Positions 12,901 through 28,585 of a DNA stretch of 64,000 bases are shown here, piece after piece; within the stretch, counting starts at the first letter, position 1; each line of letters starts with the position of its first letter. The DNA is from Paraescarpia echinospica (lineage: Eukaryota; Annelida; Polychaeta; Sabellida; Siboglinidae), in the NCBI GenBank assembly GCA_020002185.1, contig CM034539.1, forward strand, positions 26,012,032 to 26,076,031. The letters are read 5' to 3'. Below the pieces are notes generated by a model, which was not told where the DNA came from, did no database searches, and worked only from the letters and a program-made list of their open reading frames with translations. Both the position numbers and the translations under genes were made by a program.

Positions 12901-15900
12901 TTGCGGATGATACAAAAGTGTTTAGAAGGATTAAAAGTGATGGAGATAGACAGCATTTACAAGATGATCTTGACAGGTTGATCAAATGGTCTGAAAAGTG
13001 GCAAATGCTGTTCAATTTTGGGAAATGTAAATGCCTCCACACAGGACATGGGAACGAAGAGGTAGAATATACAATGGGGGGTACTGTACTAAGTACTACT
13101 GTAAAAGAAAAGAACTTAGGGTTAACCATTAGTGCTGATATGAAGGTTTCAGAGCAGTGCGTAATTGCAGCTTCAAAGGGAAATCAAATCCTTGGATTAA
13201 TTAGGCGAAACATAACGTATAAGGAAAAAGAGCTAATAATACCGCTGTACAAAACAATAGTTAGGCCTCATTTAGAATATTGTATTCAAGCGTGGAGGCC
13301 ATATCGCAGGAAGGACATAGATATGCTAGAAAGAGTACAGAGGAGAGCAACTAAAATGATACCAAAACTGAGGGATCTTAGTTACGAAATACGCCTAAAA
13401 AATGCGGTTTAACAACACTAGAGATCAGGAGATTGAGAGGAGATCAGATAGAAGTGTTTAAAATATTGAATGGTTACGAAAATATTGATAGAAATATATT
13501 TTTTTCAATTAAGAAAGATAGAAGGACTAGAGGACATGAAGTTACATTAGCAAAGGAGCAGAGTAGATTAGATATAAGAAAGTTTTCATTTTCACAAAGG
13601 ACTGTAAATGAATGGAACAAATTATCTGCTGATTGTGTGGGTGCTAGTAGCGTGAATGTTTAAAAATAAAATCGACACATACCTCAGACTGGCGGGATAC
13701 ACATAGATAAAAGGGTCGGACTCTCGATAACCCAAAGGGCTTCCTTGTCCACCTGCCACCTAGAGTTAATTCTCTGGGTGGCAATCTTGTTAAAATCTTG
13801 TTAAATTACTTCTGATGTTGTTATATAAAATGGCATATATGTAAATATGTATATATATATGTGTGTGTGTATATATATATATATACAGTATATGTATATA
13901 TATCTATATAAATATATATATATAGGATAGGGAGAAAACAGGTAAATTATTACATAACGCGGCATACAAAGTTCTCGATTTATCTGGGAAGAACTCAGCC
14001 GTGATGGAATTAACTATGCTCTCATTTATATGTACAACTGAATGAACTGGTGCAATGTGTAGTGAACAATTGTTTCAAACTTCAAAACGGCTGCAGGGGG
14101 ATTCGAATGAGGAATCTCTCGATTGAGAGTTTGATGTCCTAAACATTTCGCTATAGGTGACTCACACAGAGAGAGAGAGAAATATTAAGAGAGAGAGAGG
14201 GGGGAGGGAGGGAGAGAAAGGAGGGATGGAGAGGGAGAATGGGGAATGAACGTTTTTGTTTAATTCACACTATCTTACCGTGTCATTCGCAGAGAAACGT
14301 ATGTTAATTGAAGTCAACTCTTTTAAAACGTGTGCTTTCAAACGAAGTTCAGCGATTGTCTTATGTTGCATGTTCTTTATAATTGATGTTAAAGTTGCAC
14401 AGCTCTGAAAACAATAATCATCAAGCAGGATACAGTATTACTCAGGTTTTCAACAGGGCAGGGTGCCATTTTAGTAAAAAGGGCAGGTAAAGCGCTGTGA
14501 GCAGTGGTTAAAAGGGCACTTGCGACACCTAACTGAATTAAATACATGAGACGTAGTAGCAATGTTCTGCTTGTAATTTAATATCATACTACTTACATAA
14601 AGTATATTGTGTACACAGTGTATACATATATTTAGGTATTATAATGTAGGCTCGGGCAAGCATCTGTAGAACACAACACAATAGTCAGCTTTACATAACT
14701 TTTTAATTTGCGTTAATCTGCATAATATTCAACATACACAGAGAATATTATATAGGTAATAATGTGTGCCAAATTCTTTGGACTAGGTTACCATAAAATG
14801 AGATATACTGTTGTGTTCTATTTTGAAAATTTTAAGTCAACAAGCTGCATAGAAATTTTGAAAAATTACATATAAATAAATATAAATGTGGACAAATGGA
14901 AGAGTATACATAGACAATACAACATGTTTTATTTAATTAAGTTCGCATGTCTTGACTTTATACAAGTTTTAGCAAAAGATGATATTCAGCATAACATAAC
15001 ATTTTATGTATAAATCTACATCACATTTAATATTTCCAGAGACTATTGTATAAGCAATAGGTGTGCAACATATTGTTGGGCTAGGCTGAATAGACATTGA
15101 GTTATATTGCATTGCAAATAGTAAATTTGTCAAATATTAAAATAATTATAGACATGCTAATTTTGTTTACAGAAAATACTACCCACACATATTCTTATTT
15201 TTGACAATCAGTCAATAAACAGAAACGTAACTATTACTAATATGAAGCTACTGGTTTAATGGTACCCCTCTGAATAATAATTATTACATGTAGCTAGCTA
15301 GCTATTGCTAAACGTTTTGGCAAATGCAGGACGCCTGGCCGCCAGCAACATTGGCCCCCCTGGCTAGTCCACTCACACGCATGACGCCATGACCTAGAAA
15401 CGGCACGTCTTGCAATAAGTATGAACGCCGTCATTTGCCGAAGAGTCATTGCATATTGTTGAGCTATGTTATACTAAACGTCGTTATTTAGCATTATATA
15501 TCGTTACATTATATAAAGGGCGTATGAATAAAACATTATTTTTCTAATCACACTTGCCGGCTAACAGACCTGTCGGCGGTTCGCGAGTGTCGACTTACGA
15601 AGTTTGGCGTCTCCTCAGATATAAGCGTATTAAAAAAATTTACGCATCACATAATTAAGAATTTTACGAAAAATCTAACGGTAGAAGTCTCCCGGCGACG
15701 AGACGTTAACTTTTGAAGATGCGAACAAAATAAGCATTTGGCGGTATATATAGTCGAGGCGCCCCGCGAAAGTCCGTCGCGAACAGGGTCTATCAATTTT
15801 GCGAAGGTCGGCGCCTCCTCAGATCAAAACGAATTTTAAATAATTTTGCACATATCACATGCGTAAGAATTTAACGGCGATCAGATTTTAACGTTTGAAG

Positions 15901-18900
15901 ATACAAACAAAATAAGGACTGCTTGGTGATATGTATAGTTGATCGCTCCGCAACAATTCCGTCGCTCAAGTCTATCCACTGTCGAAGGTCAGCGCCTCCT
16001 CAAATCATAACGTATTTTAATATGTTTTGTACACACAATTAAGAATTTAACGCGCGCGCGCGCGCACACACACTCACACACACACAAATTACTGAATTCC
16101 ATACGAATGATGCGTATATGTATAGTTGTGTTTGTATATATTTAATTGTATTTATACAATGAAGGATGGATAAAATGTGTTGTATACACATGGGGTCAAT
16201 ACACTTATTCGTTCGTTCGTTCGTTCATGAAATATGTCTGTCAGCTTGTATGCCAGTAATCCCTCTGTATGTCAGTAGTGTGTGTGTGTGTCAAACCTCT
16301 CCTGTGTCTTGCCTACGACACTTTCTACACACACACACACACACGCATGCACGCACGCACGCACGCACGCACACACACACGCCAAACGTAGACACATTAC
16401 AGAGGTAAAACACCTTTGTAAGATCTGAAGACTGTTGTCAAACGATCTTAACTTTCTCAAAGAGTATAGTCGCGTGTGTGCTTTTTCATCATGGCGTTGG
16501 TGTTCTCTTTCCACCTTAAGACGTTATATAAGCCAAATCAATGATACTTGTATGTTTCCACTCGCTCGACTTCAACTGTTCTGAACAGTTATTTCTGGAA
16601 AACACGCGAGACTGCATGTTCGAAAGTGTTCATGATAGTGCACATTTGTATGTAGTTCATCCAGTTTATTGTTCAAGGATTGTTCGTTACCAATGATGCC
16701 TGTTAGAAGGAAAGGGCTACAACCCATCCTCATAGTCTTGTTGTCAATCCTTCCTTTCTACACCGCTTTTTGTTCGTAATCTCTCTTGGCAAGTCCATTG
16801 TTGGTCGTATCAACGTCGCGGTTGAACGAACCTGATGAAGCTCCGCCATATTGAATCGTATTGGAGTGATCACAGTCGGAAAAAACGTTTGAGTTGCACA
16901 CGTTTCCAGAATCAAACATGCACCCACAAAACAATAATCTATACTTGTATCCATCACATCAGTCCTTTCACTCACATATGTCGGACGTAAATAAGTGAAA
17001 AACACATAAATTGACGAGACACTTCGCCATATATGTCACCACAAGCGCAGCGCCACGTATGATATGTCGGGGTTACGCTTTGCTAGTGTTAAAAGAACCG
17101 GAATGTATGATTTATGCACATACCTTTTTTCTTTCTGTATTATTCAAGCTTGGCATTATTGCAATCACGGAATAGGAGATCAATGAAGCAATGCCTAGAA
17201 AAAATGTCTGGTTTTACGAATCCACGTCACACAATTGATTAATTTATAACTTTTTTAGCATCATTTATTAATTTTACTAATATTGTAGCAGGTTCGACCT
17301 GCCAGAAAATGAAATGTTAGGAACGAGATTTCCACAGTGACATGGTATTGTGAAAGGTATGTATTTCACAAAATAGTCCCAATTGCCTGCTCAAGTTTCA
17401 ATATTTAGGTGTGACGTAAACGGATATATGAGCAAGGAATAATTGGTAAAAACATGTTGGCCTAACAAAAGGGATCATATTAGAACGTCTAAATCCGATA
17501 TCAGACGACATTTCTTTCACCCTGCCTCAGCATCCTACCCCTCCCCTCAAACGAGTCTGTAAACATTGCTATGATGGTACCAATACAGTAACGTATTGGT
17601 CCGAAGCTTAACATATCAACGTCAGATGAAACTGTCTCTGACCCCCAAAACGAAAGTAATTTATTCTGATATCGGACATCGACCTTCTGAGATGATAACC
17701 AATGACGCCTACTAGTAATTATATGGATTGCTGCATATTTCCAGGATTATTATTTTGGTGCTATTTCAAACACTTGTTGTATTTATTAAGATACGTATGT
17801 CCCTGCATAACATATAAACAAGCTGTTATTTCAATAATTAGTAATATGATACATATTTCTGATCTACAATTATTCACAATATAATATTATATAAATAAAA
17901 AACCGGCAAACCCAATATCCCATACAGTGTACAAGTGTTTATTACTGTAACAGTAATATGCCAAATATGAAGTATGTTGATTGCGAACTCATGTCACGAA
18001 GTCCACTGAAACACTGTCATTTGCGTCACAAAAGAACCAGGTCGTAAGATGTTGGTGACGTCACCCCAGTAAGGGCCGCTGAACGCCTCCTGCCTTCTAG
18101 CATGGTGCGCGACGGTGCTTGTTGGTGTTTCGGGCTTTACTTGAAATTGTAGTCGCGGAATTTAATATTTTGTGATATGAGAAAATAAAATAATAATCTT
18201 ACCAACAAGTGTTTCGACTGGTGTTCACAGAAATCGTGTTTACCTTTTTATCGGTAGAGCGCTGGACTGTCGATCGATAAGGACGGTGGTTCGATTCAAC
18301 CTGCCGCCGTTTCGAAACTTAGCAACTTCGTCCACCTCACCTTGCATGTGTCTTACGGAAGAGACACTAACAGCCGGTGGACCCTTCTATCTGATGCCTA
18401 TGCCAAGGGAAGTAAAAGATCCCACACAGTCGATAAATGTGTAACCTATCGTGGACTCACAGAGTGGTGGTCTCTCTCTCTAACCCACCGGACCTTGCTC
18501 ACAGCGGCCGGAGCTGCTTCCCGGTCGGGCGTGTGAGAGACGCCGAGCAGGCAGTGTATACAGTATATACATTGTATTATTGGAGTGGATCGACTGGGTC
18601 ATATGTGAATGTACATACACACCTTCTGAGTTATTGCCGTTTGATCATCACGAATGCTCAACCTTGCATTATATCAGCGGCAGCGTATACATTGCAGGAT
18701 GAAGTATTCGCGATGTTCAAACGACAATAACTGAAACACTAAAACAATTTCTGGGTACATCCAGTGGCTCATTGTATATACAATTATTAGCTTTTCTTTG
18801 ATATCAAAATATATTAAATTCCATGGCAACTTTAAACATGCGCAAACTTCAAAGGACATTAACTCAACTAGTAAACAAAATTCCTGTGTACATCCTGCGA

Positions 18901-21900
18901 CACATTTGCAGATACAATTATTATTTTTACAATGATTTAAAATATTTAATTGTGTTACTGCAATTTCAGATACGGCCTGAAACACCAACCCGCATAGATG
19001 CGCGCCATGCTATGTCCAAGCGGTCCTTGCTTCAATGAAGTTATAAACGGTCACTAGGTGTCGCAACAATCTGTGTAGAAAATGTACAAAAAAACGCGAC
19101 CAAGAGACCTTGAACAGGGTGACGGAGTGAATAATTAAACAAATATTTAAATGACAGGACACCATTTTAGAGTATATTTAATTTAAATTGGGAATAACAA
19201 GGTTCATTTCCGTACCAGCATCATTTCTTGTTTTGTTGTATGTTTCCAATAATGCTTGATAGTCGGTAGACGTGTTGTCCACTATCAACTGAAGAATCAT
19301 TACAGTTACATAATGTAACGTCCGTAATTATGTTTATGGGTCGTTATAAAACTGGCGTACATTTTCGAGATAGACATTTGATCAGAGGCAACACGGTTAG
19401 AAAATGTTCTGCTGTGGCTATGATGAAAGCTCACCTGTTAATCGAAGCTATACTTTGTGGTTAGAGCTAAAACGTACGTATTTGTATAATGTTAAGGATG
19501 TGCCATTCATGCGGTAATCTCAATGATGTCACTAGTGTTACGTGTAAAGTTCTATGTCAACTTACATGTATACGTATATATATATATTTCTGTATATATA
19601 TGTGTGTGTGCATATATATATACATATATAATACACACACGCACATTACATGTTATATCTTATGGACCGAGTGTCGTATAATTATTTTACATGCAGCAAA
19701 CCCAACTAAAATTAATTTGTCTTTCCATGTAATTCCGGGGTGAAACAGGCCTCGCAATTGGTCCTCGATTTTTGTTAAATTTTCTTGTTCGTCCCCCATC
19801 ATTGTTCTTACACTGCTTTCGCTCTCATTCTCCACTCCTCTCCCAATCCCTCCAAATATCTCGTTACACTTTCCCCCAGCCCAATTTTGGTTGTCTTCGC
19901 CTCCTTTTCCTTTCAGCTCTCCAGACATCTGTTTTCTTTGCCAACCGTTCTTCTCCCAATCGCTCCACATTCCACATGTCCAGCCCACTTTAGTCGACTC
20001 CTCGCTAGCATCTTCTTTAAACTTCCTTTTTATTTTTTTCTTCAACTTTCCTACATGAGCTTGTCCCTTCTTTTATTCTCGTGTGAATTTCAGTCTCTGA
20101 GCTGCCGTCACCGCATATTGCTTAAATTGCTTTGAGGCATACAACGTTGTCTCTTCATTTTAGTGTCTTCCCTTCAGGTGTATATCCAATTCTTTGTTTT
20201 GCTGTCCAACCCATAGGACCATCGTCTTTTCCAAACTTAGTTTCAGTCCATGCCTACTGAACATATCTTTGCACTCTGTCAGTTATTCTTTTTGGAGGTC
20301 CAATAGCTTCCTGAGAATATCCCTCGTACCGGTATTTCTGCTGATTAGTATTCAGATAATAACGCTTGATATAAATTACAAAACCAGGACAATTGTCAAG
20401 GACCGTCAAGTGTGACATTGATAAAGTCGTTGCTTTGGGGGCATTGCTCACTTTTCTCAAAGTAACACATTGCAAAAACAAATCAGGTATTCATATTGAA
20501 ATGTGAAACGGCAGGGAACGCGGATATGAACATATTTTGGGTGCAATTTGGCGACACTGGAGTCACGCCACGAGTAACACCAGTGACTGTAACACGAATG
20601 ACATTGTCAATGAAGTATCACGCATGATCCGCGGATGTGGATTATATAGTGATGTTGCGGCCGTATGTCATTTCGGCAGGTGACAGTTGTTCCTTTCAGA
20701 GACGGTCCCGTAATTTGGTAACACCCACCTATTTACGCAAGTTTCAAGACATCTTGTGATTTAATTATACACATTTAAGAAAACATTCTCACTTCCATTC
20801 GACTCTGTGTAGGATGCTCAGAAATCACACAAAGTAAAACAGTGGACAACTAATTGAAGACGCTGATTCCCAAAAAAGAATCTCCTTATTATTTTATCAT
20901 AACTTGTCGAATCGTGGATAATCATATATTTGACGATGTTCCAATTACAGGAAACATTTTTGTAGTTACGTATTGAAGTATTTTCGTGTCAGATGACAAG
21001 TCGACTCGTAGACAAGTAACACCAGTGACATTTTGGTGGTTTCAGTCCAAGCCAGCTGACGAAATATTGCCTTCATATATCGTTAAAACGTGACAGGCCT
21101 ACATGATATAACGAAACAGACAGAAACATGAAGAGTACGGTATTTGGAGAAGGATCCTTATTAAATGTTTGCTGGTGAAAAATAGCTGTGTTTTTGTTTT
21201 AATAGAGTCAACCGTCATAGTATGATATTTCTCGATGTGAAATACAGTATGCTGCGGATTCAATGTGTTAGCACTCGAATATAAATTTACAATTCGATGA
21301 TCAATGACAGTCGTTAGTACATATTTTGCTAAACAAGGCTGTTAACAATTTGATATCCTCAATTACATATCTTAATGCAAATCACAGACATTCTAAGCAT
21401 AAGGACAATCGCTCAGTCTGACACAAAATCACTTGCTAGTTACATAACGGTTTGCGGATGTGATTACGTTATTTCTACAGACACAGATATATTATAAAAC
21501 TATAACAACATTGTCATCTTAATTACACAATATATATTGAACAACATTATGATGCGATATTGCTACTACTCTTGCAAGAAAGTACATGTCTACTTATGAA
21601 ATGAAACACTTTATATAATAGTGTTCTTTTGAAGCGCAATCAGTGAAAACAAACCTACATCGACTGGGATATCCACGTAGTACGGAGAGTGCAACGACGG
21701 TCCAACGGCTACTCGGATAGTGGCAGTATAGTTAGCCGTACGCGATGGTGGTAGTATAACCGACGACATTAATGGCACTTTGTTGCTGAAGAACAACAAC
21801 CTGCCTGCAAGTGCAATTAAGAAATACAATAGGATACATCACAATCTGGAGTCCATTTAATAGCGTCCATATGATCAGTCTGAAGCCACCGTGTTCTAAC

Positions 21901-24900
21901 TTACGAATTACTGGAATGTAATTTTATATTGAGGTTATGTGTATCAGTGTTCTACACACAATTCCTCATGACCAGATCAATGGTTTGTGAAATTGCGTCA
22001 AAGTAATTTAGTCCAAATGTAAGAATATCTTGCTTTTAGGCTGTCCGTTCGTTTCATCATGTCATCATGTTAAATAGTATAACCTACACACATGCACGCA
22101 CGCATGTACGCGCGCGCGCGAACACACTTTCACACACACTCATATATATACGTATATAACAGCAGTTCCCAAACTGGGATACGCGTACACCCAGGACAAA
22201 TTGGCTGAAAAGAAAGATGTTGCCACTTTGCGGTGTTCAGGACGGATATAATAGGCTTTCATAATAGGCCCTATTATCAAACTCACAGAAAGCACATTCT
22301 TTTCATTCAGCTACTAAATGCTATTAAAATATCATCATCCGAATGTGTAAATTGCAATTTTCGAAGGAGTCCATTTTATTTCCAACCGAGATGTCTAAAT
22401 GTGTTCAGCCCGATTTACTATCGTGGGACAGTGTGTATACGTGTACAACTGATGGCGCACTGACAATGCTTGATTATTTCAAGCAAGAGTGAAGGAGACG
22501 AATCGTAATCACTGTATGTTCCATCGATACGCCCTCTCATCTCTCGTAAGGCGACCCTTCTTATGTTCCAGGAGGTCGATGCCGACCAGGGGCCGATGTC
22601 ATACAGCTGAGTGAACTGAAGCAACGTAGAGTAAACGAACTTGCCCAAGGTTCGACACCGCCGCATAGGATTCGAACTCGCGTTCTCTCAGTCGAGAGTC
22701 CAGCTACTGCGCTCCACAACACCTTGTTCACAGCTGTCCCTGTGAACAAAGATTCTCGCAGTCGTTCTGTATGACAACCAAATGTCGTGCCCGAATATGT
22801 GTCTGAATGAATATATCTCCACACATGCCTGTTCAAACTTTGTTCCCCGAATTGAGGCCTTGGATGTGATGGGGTAGCTCAACATTCATATTATATTTAG
22901 GTGATTGCTTAATCATCCTCAAGTCTGGGAAGAGTTTTGTTTACCTCACAATAAAAATGATGTGTTTTCATTGAACTGAGTGAAGAATGTTTTTCTATAA
23001 CTGAATTATATGTTAAAATAATGGGGGTGTCCCAACGATTGTCTCAGGTAGAGGATATTCAGGAAGAAAAAGATTGGGAACCGCTGATATATATACGGTC
23101 AATTCTTAAAAAAATGAGGGCAAAGGGGTCTAAGAGGAGGGTCATTAAATTGTGTCACGATCGAATTAATTTTTTGGGACATATACAGCACATATTTGGG
23201 CTTCCGAACCTACATTTTATCACAGGTTTACTTGAATTCTTTGTCCAGGAAGAACTGTTGAAGTTAAATTACAATATTGTTATGTTGTCCTACGTATGCA
23301 ACTACATTTCTTTCAATAACATTCACCATATAGAAATGCCTAAAATAAATACATGGAAAATAGTTCATTGTTGCTGTTTACTGATATATAGACACCGTTA
23401 GAAAACAAAACAAAAATTTATTTTAGCGATTAATTAATCATCTGTGGTTGATTGAATGCGTCAAATGATTTGAGAAAATTCACATTTCCACACATGACTT
23501 TCTATTAATACCTCTAACTTAACTTATTTTACTTATACCACGCACAAAAAATGTGTGCATGTAAGGAATCCTTTTTAAAAAATCCTATGTCGAATGCCAC
23601 ATTAAAAACTACACAAAATACTAAGTACAAAACACAAATGGCACATTTTTACGGAAGCCTGTTGGTGCCACCAGAATAAAACTTTCTATCTAGTAATTAC
23701 GAGATATTAGAGAACCGGAAATGGAACGCATTTTCGACCAATCATATGCGGAGCAAGTAATAATTATACGGCCTGCATTTAATTATATCAATCGTACATG
23801 TGCAGGTAGCGGGGGATCTATCAGAACTAGTGTTGGATGCCCTGGATCGTGACGTTGCGGCTGCTCTGTACTTCCACATAGGGTTAAGTTACATGTGCAT
23901 GTAACATTCAATAAAAGGAGGCAGAGTGCCTGACATTACCTGTTTTATTTCAACAGGGCTGAACATTTGCAATGGAATCTAGCCTCATCAAGCTAACGAG
24001 AAAGAAAAGACGTCTCTCAATTAACTTCTCAAAATGCGTCATTTGTCAGGTATTTTTGAACAATTTAAAACTGTCAAAAACAACATGTACTGGGCAGAAA
24101 TCAATGTTGGATGCAGCGGAAACAAGGAGAGATGGCCTATATCACCGTCTAATAGATGCATGCCTAGCTTTGAAGATATGCCACAGATACTATACCACAG
24201 GAGTTGCTTCAAAACCTACACAAGCAAGTCAAATTTGGATCACACTAGGCTATTGTCCAAACAAGAAACACCAAATGACACTGATTCTCAACAATCAGTA
24301 TCACGTATACCTAGTGTGGCAACGAGAAAGGCACTGGTTCGACAGATTGATCTGTCTGTATTGTGTGTTCAAAGAAATCACGCAGGAAAGACAAAAAGTT
24401 GCATAAAATTGAAACATCTGAACGGGCAACCAGCCTTAAGAAGGCTGCATATCAAAGATGAGACGAGAAAATTATACGCGCAGTATCGGAGGAGGACTTC
24501 ATAACTAAGGATGCCGTGTACCACTCATCCTACCTGAGTAAAACCAATCTTAAAGCAAAGACACCGTCGTCAACTGAAGAACTGTTACAATACAGTGTCC
24601 TGATGACACTGCATTCTATGGTTTGATTCAAGAGATAGTTTCAATGGGATCTGGAGCGACATGGGCGTAGGGAAAACAGTCATCAGAGATGCAAAGGGAA
24701 GCAGTGGTATAGTCGGACTGACTAGAAAGAAGCCAGCACTCATCAGGTGGACATTGACGAGGCACATCATGAGTTAATATGCTAAAGCAAAACGAGAAAG
24801 GAATGGTTTGTCCACAAGTACTGAAGACAAGGATCACAAAGAAGTACTGGCATCCACATTGAAGAGGGATGAAGAGCATTGAGACCTCTGACCAAGCATG

Positions 24901-27900
24901 CTGTTAACAACATGACCAATCCGTTCGAGCCTGAATCTCACCCAGATGTACACATCAACTTATCTACGGGGCTGCATGCAACACTGGATGTGCAACATTC
25001 GCTCCTCGACATCGTAGGTGAGAAGCTGGAGAGAGTTGTGCATGGCGCACTTGAATCAGGTGAAGCATGCAGCGTCTACAGCCCCATCGGCAAGTCAGGC
25101 CTGAAAACATTTGTTGACATGGCGAAAAAGACCAAGTTCAAGTGTGACAAGGGAGGTGTTGTAACAGCAGCTGTTAGTCCAGTGATTGTGTTCCGCAGAG
25201 CCCTGTCGTCGGCGAGGTGCAGAGATGATGTTTCTATGGCCACCGTTCTCGGCTACCCGATAGGGTCAGTGCCGATGGACATAACAAAGTGGAACCGAGC
25301 CATCAACTAGAAGCTCAAGGCGAGAGAGTATCTGAACTACCACAAAACACCACTGCTACCACAGTGTATATTAGGGATGTCATCGCTGTCATTCAAATGA
25401 TGGCGGGGGACCAATTCAATTCATTTGATGCATTAGCGGTAGCATACTTCAGGTAACTTCTGACAGGATTTCAGAGAGCTGACACAGTTGTAGAAATGTT
25501 TGATAGATATGATGACGATAACTCTGTGAAAACTGCTGAACGGGACCGCCGCGCAGGATCAACATCTGCTTGCAAGTAGTACCAGGTGATTGGTGGGCGT
25601 CCAGTACATCCATGGAAAAGGTTCTTCAATGTTCCATCCAACAAGCAGTCACTAGTGGTCTTTCTTTGTGAATATGTGGTCAGTCGTGCATCCCAGTGGC
25701 TGGAAGCACACACAGCGTGTACACTCCTGGTTGTTGGAGGCATCACCAATGGTGAGGTAGTGAAATCCATCAGTAGTCGAGGTATAGAAGAAGACACTTT
25801 GCCAGTACACAAAAAGAAGCTTACACCAGGATGCTTCTGCATGTTGGTTTTGCTGATGCAGACTTCGGAGTACGTGGTGTTCTAGGAACCATAATAATTA
25901 TGTCACCAGACACAGATGTCTTAGTGCTTGCTGCATACTACTTTACCGCACGTGTACGGTTTATATATATAAGTGGTGGCCGTATAATTATTATTTTCTC
26001 CGCATTTGATTGGTTGAAAAAGCGTTCCATTTCTGGTTCTCTACTATCTCGTAATTACGAGATAGAAAATTTAATTCTGGTGGTACCAACAGGCTTCCGT
26101 TTATTTTGGCCTTGGAGAAGTCATAATAGTTCCCTTAATATGTGCCTTGCAGTGGCAAAATTACGTGCGCAAGAAATATCTCGTTGAGATATAAAAGATG
26201 GGTTAAATTAAGAAACTATTATTTAAATATGTCATAGTTTGAGGTGATATATGCCAAAAACCTAAATTGTTTCCATCCTGGAGAATCGATGATACATGTA
26301 TACATACATATATATATATATATACATATATATATGTATATATATATATACATATATATATGTATATATATATATATATGTGTATATATATACATATATA
26401 TAGTGTGTGTGTGTATGTGTGTGAATGCACTTTTGTGCGTGTACAGTTTTATATGTATTCCATGGTTTCACGTAAAGCGCTTTGAATGCTTTGAATTACC
26501 AGAGAAATGCGTATATATAGAAAACTTAGTATTACAGACTTTGGTATCATACCATTGGTGTCGTTCACTGGGTCAATGAAAAACAGGTACATAATTGTAC
26601 CAGCCGGGTCGTAGAAACCAGAACAAGACACGTTGAACAGCGTGGACGGAGTTCTGCCTATTGATGGTGAGACATAGCATGTTCCCAGTGTGGGTGGCGC
26701 CGTTGTGTTCAAGGCATACTCCTCTACCAAGGGTTCGTGTGTGAACACACTATGACGAACTGCAACAATGTTGTTGTTTGATATTGGGATCGGAGTACAA
26801 GGAAATGAAAACGACAATGCAATTGGGTAATTATCAGGTAATGGGTATAAAATATCAAGTCTATTTATGATCACAAAATATGACCAACAATAAACATATT
26901 AGGGATATGCATTTACACAAATAAAATAGACACCCACCCACCCATCCGCACGCACGCACGCACACACACACACACACATACACACACATGACCGTGTGTT
27001 TATATTAAGATTTACTAAAAACAAAACTAGTTCAGCATAATGATACAAGGCAGAGAACGTGTGTTAAAGAAACACCCGAAGATACAAAATAATTATTATA
27101 AAATGTAATTTGAAGCATGCTTGCTACTACTGGTTTTTTTTCTTCAAACAAATGAAAATGTTAAATCATATCATATCATTACGTTTGTATATGTATTGGA
27201 ATAAAGTAATACATTCAGAGAATAAACAGTAAGTGTGTGTTTCTGAGATAAACTCACGCTTTGCTTTAATGGAGTAGACAGTGTCCCTTTGCAAAACATC
27301 ATCGAAGATAACTATGGAGCAACTAGTGTTTCCGAAGACGGTGTTGATGGTCAGGTTTATCGAAGGTGTGATATACCATTCGCATGTCCAGTCGGAGTCA
27401 TATGATACCACCAGAATGACCACGCGTTCAACTATTGTTGGATTGCAATTCCGCATACATCTGTAACCAAAGAAACCATCTAAATCGGGGTTGGGCAATG
27501 TACAAACTGAATAACTACCCCAGACGCCAGATCAAAATTGTGTATTGTTGATTCACAGGTCAAACTCCATTACCTTATACCTAGCAATAAATAACAGTAG
27601 TCGATGCTTAATAACCCGTAAAGGCCATAATTTTAAAATGTTTGTAAAATACAACTTGCCTACATATGCGCATTTTTAGAAATAGTACATTTACGTTTAA
27701 AGTAGGAAAAGCTTCAAGTAAAATCCGAGTAACCTATAAAGTACGGCACCACATTTAACACAGCGGGTTAATCATGTAAAAAAACAGTATTCTGCAGTAT
27801 GCATGCACGCTCCCATGGATGGATGCGTGTGCATGTGTGTGCATGAACGTGGTTGTCCGTGCCAAGGAACGCTGGCCGTGTACATATATGCGACTTAACA

Positions 27901-28536
27901 AGCTAGGCGGCAGTATAATGGTTCTTCCTCAAATCGCGTTTTCGTTCGGCTCATTTTGTTATTATACTTATACTCACCTCATGTAGGGTAGTTCACACTT
28001 CTCCCCAAACTGGGTCCTATGTGTAGTTATGTTGCACAACATAGCTGCACGATACAAATCAGTGTTATCATGTAAAGAAAAGGTTAACATTTAATTACCA
28101 ATATATTACATTGGACAACACATTACAGTGAACAAGCGCACGAAGAACATTAACATTACGGGTTAATGAGTAAGAATGGTTTATTACACGTGACTGCTGC
28201 ATATGTCATAAATTACAGCAAACGGTTACTTTTTTCGCCGCTCTTCTTATTACACACAGGCGCGCGCGCGCCCACACACACACACACACAAGCCCGCATG
28301 CACGTGCACATACACACACACCCGCGCGCGCACACACGCGCACGCTCCCACACACACACGCGCGCACGCGCCCATAGGCGCATACGCACACACAATGATA
28401 TGAATAAGTATTTGTACAAAAAGCATTGTTGTCGGAGGTTGTCTATTATATCCTATATCTTAGTAATGAAGTGGTCTGCGAATGCGGTCTGCGAATGCTG
28501 CCTTTCTACACACACACGCACGCACTCACGCATGCA

Positions 28537-28585
<49 letters not shown>

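Larger units (their letters stand above)
9615..13790 (+). mobile_element. CR1-like non-LTR retrotransposon, decayed but near full length
   Basis: Plus-strand LINE inside an intron of, and antisense to, the REJ-like gene. Order: ORF1 with a Cys-rich finger and basic repeats, SGNH esterase-like segment, endonuclease/exonuclease/phosphatase domain, reverse transcriptase with FADD, then a short 3' region with CCACCTGCCACCTAGAG at about 13750, followed by a TA/TG microsatellite. At least five frameshifts or stops split the reading frames, so it is not autonomous. An esterase-carrying ORF1 upstream of endonuclease and RT fits the CR1 group. The 5' end is not clear; sequence back to about 9100 may belong to it. 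Confidence 0.87.

Noticed and set aside
16730..17005. 91-codon minus-strand frame within the intron
   Set aside because: No splice sites or motif; phases of neighbouring exons join without it.
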